11,046 nucleotides of DNA from Deltaproteobacteria bacterium (GTDB lineage: Bacteria; Desulfobacterota; JADFXK01): NCBI GenBank assembly GCA_015233295.1, contig JADFYC010000086.1:1-11046 (forward strand), read 5' to 3'. Both the position numbers and the translations under genes were made by a program. Shown here one piece after another: positions 6,782-11,046 of the stretch. The number at the start of each line of letters is the position of its first letter. Within the stretch, counting starts at the first letter, position 1. The notes under the pieces are model-generated. The model searched no databases and was not told the origin of the DNA. It worked only from the letters and a program-made list of their open reading frames with translations.

Positions 6782-7252
6782 TCAGTCCACCCGGATCAAC
6801 TCTATTTCAGACAGTCCAAACATCTCCTGTGACAGCTTGTCGGCATACCCTTGCTGATAGTAGATGATCTTAATACCGGCGTTAATCAACATCTTAGCGC
6901 AAATGGAACAAGGAAAGGTGGTGGAATACAACGTCGCATCTCTTATAGAAATACCGTGATATGCCGCCTGAATAATCACATTTTGTTCGGCATGCAGACC
7001 TCGGCACAATTCGTGCCTCTCACCGGAGGGGATGTTCGAATCGGCCCGCAAACAACCCGTATCCAGGCAATGGGGCAGACCCACCGGAACTCCGTTGTAA
7101 CCGGTGGCCAGAATTCTCCGATCCCTAACGGCCACAGCCCCCACCTGACGCCGCAGGCAGGTCGACCTCCTGGCCACCAGCGCCGTTATACTCATAAAAT
7201 ATTCCAGCCAATCCGGCCTGTGCGCCATTGGGGGGAGCGGACTATCAATCAT
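6782..7252 (-). CDS. dCMP deaminase (ComEB-like cytidine/deoxycytidylate deaminase)
   Basis: The enzyme turns dCMP into dUMP, the substrate of thymidylate synthase. From the chosen ATG the protein has 156 residues, the usual length. Zinc ligands are evident: LHAEQNVI (His87, catalytic Glu89) and PCSIC (Cys115, Cys118), with TGYNGVPVGLPHC upstream for nucleotide binding. The frame stays open to 7333, but those extra 27 residues lie inside glyA and match nothing in the family. I chose the ATG at 7252, which overlaps the glyA stop by 8 nt (ATGATTGA), implying coupled translation. An ATG three codons upstream (7261) and one eight codons downstream (7228) are alternatives. No strong ribosome site is visible for any of these. 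The neighbours GlyA (one-carbon supply) and NrdR fit a dNTP-supply role. Confidence 0.9.
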   Translation of the reverse strand: MIDSPLPPMAHRPDWLEYFMSITALVARRSTCLRRQVGAVAVRDRRILATGYNGVPVGLPHCLDTGCLRADSNIPSGERHELCRGLHAEQNVIIQAAYHGISIRDATLYSTTFPCSICAKMLINAGIKIIYYQQGYADKLSQEMFGLSEIELIRVD

Positions 7253-8498
7253 AGAGGTCATCGTATAGGGGAAACTTTCCGCACATCTCTCTGACTTCGG
7301 CCCGGACCTTGTCCAGCACTTCGGGTTTATCAATATTCCGAATAACCTGAGAAATCAAGCCGGCCACCTGGACCATATCAGCCGCACCCATACCCCTGGT
7401 GGTTAAGGCCGGCGTGCCCAGTCTGATCCCGCTGGTTACCTTGGCGCCCTTAGGGTCAAAGGGCACACGATTCTTGTTGACTGTGATACCGGCCCGATCC
7501 AGCGCCTTTTCGGCATCCAGCCCGGTTACATCCATAGGACTGAGGTCGACTAAAATAAGGTGGGTGTCCGTGCCGCCGGAGACCAATCGAAATCCCTGGC
7601 TGATCAACTCCTCGGCCAGGATCCGGGCATTGGTCACCACTTGCTGCTGGTATTTCTTGAAGTCGTCATTCATGGCCATCTTTAAGGCCACCGCTTTGGC
7701 GGCGATCACGTGCATGAGTGGTCCACCTTGAATACCAGGGAATATCTGGCTGTTAATCATCGCCTCGTGTTCGGCCCGGGCTAAGATCAAACCACCGCGG
7801 GGTCCGCGCAAAGTCTTATGTGTGGTGGAGGTAACAAAATCCGCATGGGGCACCGGTGATTGGTGTAAACCGGTGGCCACCAGACCGGCGATGTGAGCCA
7901 TGTCGACCATCAAAAAAGCGCCTACTTCTTTGGCTATGTCATGAAAAGCCTTAAAATCGATAGCCCGAGGATAAGCGCTGGCCCCGGCAACAATCATCTT
8001 GGGCCGGTGTGTTTGAGCCTGGCGGCGAAGCTCGTCATAGTCAATGCGTTCCGTTTCCTTGTTAACCCCGTAGGAGACGATCTTAAAAAACCTCCCGGAA
8101 AAGGAGGCGGGGCTGCCGTGGGTCAGGTGCCCGCCATGGGCCAGGTCCATGCCCAAAATAACATCATCCCGTTTTAATGCGGCAAAGTAGACGGCCATAT
8201 TGGCTTGAGAGCCGGAATGGGGTTGCACGTTGGCGTAATCGGCCTGGAACAATTGCTTAGCCCGATTGACCGCCAATCGCTCGGCCACGTCGACGTATTC
8301 GCAACCGCCATAGTAACGCCGACCCGGATATCCTTCGGCGTATTTATTAGTTAAAACACTGGACACCGCCTCCATAACCGCCTTATCTACAAAATTTTCA
8401 GAGGCAATCATCTCCAGGTTGTTACTCTGGCGGTCAAATTCGGACCGAATCGCCGCCGCGATCTCGGGGTCAACCTGTTCAAGTCTTTTTAATGACAT
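7245..8498 (-). CDS. glyA: Serine hydroxymethyltransferase
   Basis: GlyA is a cytosolic PLP enzyme that converts serine and tetrahydrofolate to glycine and methylene-tetrahydrofolate, feeding thymidylate and purine synthesis. The 417-residue length equals that of the E. coli enzyme. Family landmarks run in order: NLEMIASENFV (27-37), NKYAEGYPGRRYYGGCE (51-67), VQPHSGSQAN (91-100), LMVDMAHIAGLVATGLH (196-212) and STTHKTLRGPRGG (224-236), where Lys228 forms the PLP aldimine. FPGIQGGPLMHVIAAKA follows, and near the C-terminus GIRLGTPALTTRGM. The start has AGGA twelve bases upstream, a weak spacing. rpiB ends 76 nt upstream; the downstream dCMP deaminase overlaps its stop. Confidence 0.97.
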   Translation of the reverse strand: MSLKRLEQVDPEIAAAIRSEFDRQSNNLEMIASENFVDKAVMEAVSSVLTNKYAEGYPGRRYYGGCEYVDVAERLAVNRAKQLFQADYANVQPHSGSQANMAVYFAALKRDDVILGMDLAHGGHLTHGSPASFSGRFFKIVSYGVNKETERIDYDELRRQAQTHRPKMIVAGASAYPRAIDFKAFHDIAKEVGAFLMVDMAHIAGLVATGLHQSPVPHADFVTSTTHKTLRGPRGGLILARAEHEAMINSQIFPGIQGGPLMHVIAAKAVALKMAMNDDFKKYQQQVVTNARILAEELISQGFRLVSGGTDTHLILVDLSPMDVTGLDAEKALDRAGITVNKNRVPFDPKGAKVTSGIRLGTPALTTRGMGAADMVQVAGLISQVIRNIDKPEVLDKVRAEVREMCGKFPLYDDLYD

Positions 8499-8574
8499 GA
8501 TTTTAAGCTATCCTGTTGTTCCGGGAACCAATCAATCAGCAACTTCGCCACTCGTCAGATCAAATTGAGTAAGT

Positions 8575-9021
8575 CTAACCTTGTTCAAACAGATCTATCC
8601 GTCTCTGATGTCGGCCTCCCTCGAAAGGAGTGTTAAGGAAGACGCTAACTATTTCCTCGGCCAATCCCGGTCCGACTACCCGGCCACCCATGGTCAGAAC
8701 GTTAGCGTTGTTGTGGGCGCGAGCCATCCGGGCAGTGAATAGATCATTGCACACAGCCGCCCGAACACCGGGGACTCGATTAGCGACCATGCACATGCCC
8801 TGGCCGGTCCCGCAGATCAGGATGCCCATCAGGGTCCAATCCGCGGCTACCCGTTTGGCCACTTCCATGGCATAACCGGGATAATCCACTGAAGACTCGC
8901 TATCCGTGCCCACATCAATCACCTCATGCCCGCGAGCGGAAAGAAATTTCTTCAGACTCTCTTTGAGAATGTATCCGCCGTGATCGCTGCCTATCAGTAT
9001 TTTCTGGGCGGTGGCCGTCAT
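8575..9021 (-). CDS. rpiB: Ribose-5-phosphate isomerase B
   Basis: RpiB interconverts ribose 5-phosphate and ribulose 5-phosphate in the pentose phosphate pathway. The 148-residue protein shows ILIGSDHGGYILKE (8-21) with Asp13 and His14 binding the phosphosugar. DVGTDSESSVDYPGYA follows, then ILICGTGQGMCMVANRVPGVRAA (67-89) with Cys70 at the catalytic-base position, then ARAHNNANVLTMGGR (100-114). The ATG overlaps the fabF stop by one base (TAATG), and AAGGAG inside the last fabF codons, eleven bases upstream, can serve it. The position between fabF and glyA is one I recall from Geobacter-type genomes. RpiB and not RpiA supplies this activity here, as far as the window shows. Confidence 0.96.
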   Translation of the reverse strand: MTATAQKILIGSDHGGYILKESLKKFLSARGHEVIDVGTDSESSVDYPGYAMEVAKRVAADWTLMGILICGTGQGMCMVANRVPGVRAAVCNDLFTARMARAHNNANVLTMGGRVVGPGLAEEIVSVFLNTPFEGGRHQRRIDLFEQG

Positions 9022-10262
9022 TATCCGGTAAACTCCTTAAAGATCAAACAAGCGTTAGTGCCGCCAAAGCCGAACGAATTGGACAAAACATATGACACCG
9101 CCATCTCTCGGGCCTGATTGGGCACATAATCCAGGTCACAGGCATCGTCTTTGTTTTCATAGTTAATGGTCGGCGGAACAACGCCATTCTTTATCGTCAG
9201 ACAAGAGAAGACCGATTCCACACCTCCGGCCCCACCGAGCAAATGACCCGTCATGGACTTGGTGGCACTGATAGCCAGTTTATAAGCATGATCCTTAAAG
9301 ACCGCCTTCATGGCCAGGGTCTCGGAGGCATCATTCAACGGCGTTGAGGTCCCGTGAGCGTTAATACATGTGATTTGCCCCGGAGCCACTTCTGCGTCGG
9401 CCAAGGCCAGGCGCATACACCTGATCGCTCCATCACCGTCTGGAGAAGGCGCCGTCATGTGATAGGCATCGGCGTTCAACCCGTAGCCGACCAGTTCCGC
9501 GTATATCTTGGCGCCACGTTTCATAGCGAAGCCCAGTTCTTCCAAAACCAGCGACCCTCCCCCTTCGGCCATGACGAATCCATCTCTGTCACGGTCAAAT
9601 GGCCGGGAGGCCCTAAGAGGTTCCTCATTACGGCTTGACAGGGCCTTCATGGAACTAAAGCCGGCTAGAGCCAGCGGCGTAATGGTCGCCTCCACCCCGC
9701 CGGTAACCATCACATCCGCGGCGCCCCGTTGGATCAGCTTGAGTGAATCACCAATAGCATGATTTCCGGAGGCACACGCCGTCTGGACGGATATATTTGG
9801 ACCCTTGAGTCCGAACTGGATAGCAATTTCACCGGGAGCCATATTAGAAATGAGCTTAGGGATGAAGAAGGGAGTGACTCGCCTCGGGCCACTCTCGAGC
9901 AGGACTTTATGATGCGTCTCTAGTGTTTCCAGGCCACCTAACCCACACCCGATAACACAGCCGATGCGTTCGGCGTTGGCATCGGTAACGACAAGGCCAC
10001 TGTCTTTGATGGATTCAGTAGCCATGGCCACGGCATAGTGAATAAACCGATCGAGCTTCTTGACCTCTTTGGCCGGGATGTAATCCTCGGGATTGAAATC
10101 TTTGACCATCCCGGCGATCTTAGTCCTGTATTCACTCACATCAAAACGGTCGATAAGAGTGATTCCCGAAATGCCATTCGTAATGGAGTGCCAGTTTTTC
10201 TCGACGCCGATCCCTAATGATGTAACCAGTCCCAGGCCGGTAACAACTACTCTTCGCTTCAA
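9021..10262 (-). CDS. fabF: 3-oxoacyl-[acyl-carrier-protein] synthase II
   Basis: FabF condenses malonyl-ACP with a growing acyl-ACP in type II fatty-acid synthesis. I take a TTG start at 10262: it follows GGAGGG at eight bases and gives MKRRVVVTGLGLVTSLG, the normal N-terminus, and a 413-residue protein. With this start the catalytic triad is Cys163 (in QTACASGNHAIG), His303 (INAHGTSTPLND) and His340 (KSMTGHLLGGAGG), the same numbers as in E. coli FabF, which supports the choice. An ATG at 10319 is in frame but adds 19 residues with no family counterpart. The C-terminal SNSFGFGGTNACLIF is intact. acpP, its substrate carrier, lies 274 nt upstream on the same strand, and rpiB overlaps by one base downstream. 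Confidence 0.96.
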   Translation of the reverse strand: MKRRVVVTGLGLVTSLGIGVEKNWHSITNGISGITLIDRFDVSEYRTKIAGMVKDFNPEDYIPAKEVKKLDRFIHYAVAMATESIKDSGLVVTDANAERIGCVIGCGLGGLETLETHHKVLLESGPRRVTPFFIPKLISNMAPGEIAIQFGLKGPNISVQTACASGNHAIGDSLKLIQRGAADVMVTGGVEATITPLALAGFSSMKALSSRNEEPLRASRPFDRDRDGFVMAEGGGSLVLEELGFAMKRGAKIYAELVGYGLNADAYHMTAPSPDGDGAIRCMRLALADAEVAPGQITCINAHGTSTPLNDASETLAMKAVFKDHAYKLAISATKSMTGHLLGGAGGVESVFSCLTIKNGVVPPTINYENKDDACDLDYVPNQAREMAVSYVLSNSFGFGGTNACLIFKEFTG

Positions 10263-10270
10263 GTGATGAT

Positions 10271-10276
10271 CCCTCC
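10271..10276 (-). promoter_or_regulatory. Strong ribosome binding site for the TTG start of fabF
   Basis: The minus strand reads GGAGGG, eight bases before the TTG at 10262-10260. The upstream in-frame ATG at 10319 lacks a comparable site. This decides the fabF start. Confidence 0.8.
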
Positions 10277-10395
10277 AATTGTCTAGACGCTCGGTTGGGT
10301 TGACGCCATCCCCGGCCAAGTATCACGCCCATATCACAGGCTCCGCCGACCGACCCTGCCGGTTTATCACATCCACCATAAGGTAAAAACCGGCA

Positions 10396-10440
10396 TGTCA
10401 ACTAGTTGGTTCGTTGAAAACAACTGCTGTCGGCTGTCAA
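10396..10440 (-). promoter_or_regulatory. Two TTGACA boxes in a TGTCAACT direct repeat upstream of fabF
   Basis: TGTCAACT occurs at 10396-10403 and 10435-10442 on the plus strand, so the minus strand carries two consensus TTGACA hexamers 39 bp apart. The one nearer fabF is followed 15 bases later by TATGGT, a short and weak -10. The other has no credible -10. A fabF promoter here is possible but uncertain. Confidence 0.3.
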
Positions 10441-10536
10441 CTCGTCAGGTCCTTCTCTCCAGATCGGCCGCAGACCGATGGTTGATCGCCGGATGTTAAG
10501 CCTTCATCCGCAGAATTCAGCCCCGATAGCCCGATT

Positions 10537-10767
10537 TTAGGTGTGTTCTTTGACGTACGTAATACAGTTGATCACGGTCTTAATCTTCTCCGCGTCCTCA
10601 TCGGCGATTTCAATCCCGAATTCCTCTTCCATGGCCATGATCAGCTCCACTAAATCCAAAGAATCGGCGCCCAGGTCGTCTACGAATGAGGCCTCGGGAA
10701 CGACATCCTGTTCGGCCACGCTAAGCTGATCACAGATAATCTTTTTCACTTTTTCGTCTACCGACAT
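10537..10767 (-). CDS. acpP: Acyl carrier protein
   Basis: AcpP carries acyl chains as thioesters on a 4'-phosphopantetheine arm. It has 76 residues, the normal size, strongly acidic and without membrane segments. The attachment serine is Ser36 in DDLGADSLDLVEL, the canonical DSL motif at the start of helix II. The later EEEFGIEIADEDAEKIKTV matches helices II and III. GAGGAG lies eight bases before the ATG, an efficient ribosome site. FabF follows 274 nt downstream, unusually far for this pair, so separate promoters are possible. Upstream, where fabG or fabD often sits, at least 279 nt contain no recognisable gene. A TATAAT box 31 nt upstream of the ATG is a promoter candidate. Confidence 0.97.
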   Translation of the reverse strand: MSVDEKVKKIICDQLSVAEQDVVPEASFVDDLGADSLDLVELIMAMEEEFGIEIADEDAEKIKTVINCITYVKEHT

Positions 10768-10798
10768 TAATTTATCTCCTCTTTAATTATTTTGCCGC

Positions 10799-10804
10799 AT
10801 TATA
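10799..10804 (-). promoter_or_regulatory. Candidate -10 box of the acpP promoter
   Basis: The minus strand reads TATAAT, 31 bases before the acpP ATG. The bases 16 to 18 upstream (around TGAATC) are a poor -35 match, so an activator or another sigma factor could be involved. Position and perfect -10 support it; the rest is inference. Confidence 0.4.
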
Positions 10805-10830
10805 GCCTTAGATCATATCGCCGATTCAGC

Positions 10831-10928
10831 GCCGAGATAACCTGGTGTCTTTGCGTCATCCAGACGGGGCCGGCTCTCAGGAACGTCTGGTTGCACCGGC
10901 CGTCACTAACCTGAGTTCAAGTCTCGGC
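10831..10928. other. Structured non-coding stretch upstream of acpP with interleaved inverted repeats
   Basis: GCCGAGA (10831-10837) and TCTCGGC (10922-10928) form a perfect 7-bp outer pair. Inside are three more perfect pairs in crossing order: CCAGACG 10860-10866 with CGTCTGG 10884-10890; GGCCGG 10868-10873 with CCGGCC 10896-10901; CTCAGG 10876-10881 with CCTGAG 10910-10915. All cannot form at once without pseudoknots, so alternative folds are possible. It lies upstream of the putative acpP -10 box. Strand and function are unknown; some pairs of this size are expected by chance in GC-rich DNA. Confidence 0.35.
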
Positions 10929-10944
10929 CAAGCTTCCATGACCG

Positions 10945-10998
10945 AAAAAGACCCTGTCTGTTTATCACGAATCGACATTCGTAGGAAACGTCTTTTTT
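10945..10998. terminator. Possible two-way terminator-like hairpin
   Basis: AAAAAGAC (10945-10952) pairs with GTCTTTTT (10990-10997), and an inner hairpin ACGAA-tcgaca-TTCGT (10967-10982) lies between them. Each strand ends in a T-run, so it could stop transcripts from either side, for example a minus-strand gene beyond the window edge. The stem is AT-rich with large internal loops, so the call is weak. Confidence 0.3.
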
Positions 10999-11014
10999 AT
11001 ATTTACAAATATAA
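10997..11014. promoter_or_regulatory. Perfect 18-bp AT-rich palindrome, possible operator
   Basis: TTATATTT-AC-AAATATAA has eight-base arms around a two-base centre. Such symmetry suits a dimeric repressor site. It lies about 230 bp upstream of the acpP start, so it may belong to an unseen gene to the right. A plus-strand TATAAT (11010-11015) overlaps its end. No specific regulator is recognised. Confidence 0.35.
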
Positions 11015-11046
11015 TCCGCCATTTATATGAATTGTTTGGCCGGTAA

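Noticed and set aside
7253..7333. N-terminal extension of dCMP deaminase to an ATG at 7333
   Set aside because: The 27 extra residues overlap glyA coding sequence and match nothing in the deaminase family; the ATG at 7252, coupled to the glyA stop, gives the normal length.
10849..10857. Minus-strand GACGCAAAG, like the core of the c-di-GMP-I (GEMM) riboswitch, after a CCAGACG/CGTCTGG hairpin
   Set aside because: The matching upstream GGGCAAACC element appears only as a loose GGTGCAACC, and the required second hairpin with its conserved receptor is absent. A covariance-model search would settle it.
10911..10936. tRNA-like T-arm (CTGAG-TTCAAGT-CTCGG) followed eight bases later by CCA
   Set aside because: No acceptor 5' strand complementary to CCAAGCT lies at the right distance, and no D-arm or anticodon arm is found, so it is not a tRNA.
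10845..11030. Open frame of 61 codons on the plus strand at the right edge
   Set aside because: No recognisable family, no ribosome site, and it runs through the interleaved repeats, the hairpin and the AT palindrome, so it looks like a chance frame.

Overview
The window looks like chromosomal DNA from a strictly anaerobic bacterium, most likely of the Desulfobacterota/Thermodesulfobacteriota (former deltaproteobacterial) type. That is inferred from gene content: a CO-dehydrogenase maturation ATPase (CooC), a DUF3786 protein, an EtfA with an N-terminal ferredoxin domain, and the block acpP-fabF-rpiB-glyA-dCMP deaminase-nrdR, an order I recall from Geobacter and relatives. No rRNA, tRNA, CRISPR array, transposase or phage gene was found.

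Left part, plus strand (1 to about 3760). The 3' two thirds of plsX (phospholipid synthesis) is followed by an acyl-CoA dehydrogenase, etfB and a ferredoxin-fused etfA. The last three form a plausible acyl-CoA dehydrogenase/electron-transfer flavoprotein complex. EtfB carries the residues of the electron-bifurcating group of ETFs.

Junction (about 3748 to 3765). etfA stops just after its FAD domain begins. An NDP-sugar epimerase on the opposite strand also stops short, at the same place. Two conserved genes lose their 3' ends within about 20 bp, so this is a rearrangement breakpoint or an assembly join. It is the most important anomaly in the window.

Right part, minus strand (3745 to 11046). 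Reading right to left (the direction of transcription): acpP, fabF, rpiB, glyA, dCMP deaminase, nrdR; then, after a 293-bp gap, DUF3786 and cooC; then the cut epimerase. acpP and FabF serve fatty-acid elongation. RpiB and GlyA supply pentose phosphate and one-carbon units. dCMP deaminase and NrdR govern dUMP supply and ribonucleotide reductase expression. fabF/rpiB and glyA/dCMP deaminase overlap by 1 and 8 nt, and dCMP deaminase and nrdR are 2 nt apart, so translation is probably coupled.

Non-coding DNA is sparse. The most structured stretch lies upstream of acpP (10768-11046). It has a TATAAT box, an outer 7-bp pairing enclosing interleaved inverted repeats, a two-way hairpin with T-runs, and a perfect 18-bp AT-rich palindrome. 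I did not find a convincing unknown multi-gene system. The items most worth a second look are the double truncation, the DUF3786-cooC pair and the acpP upstream region.
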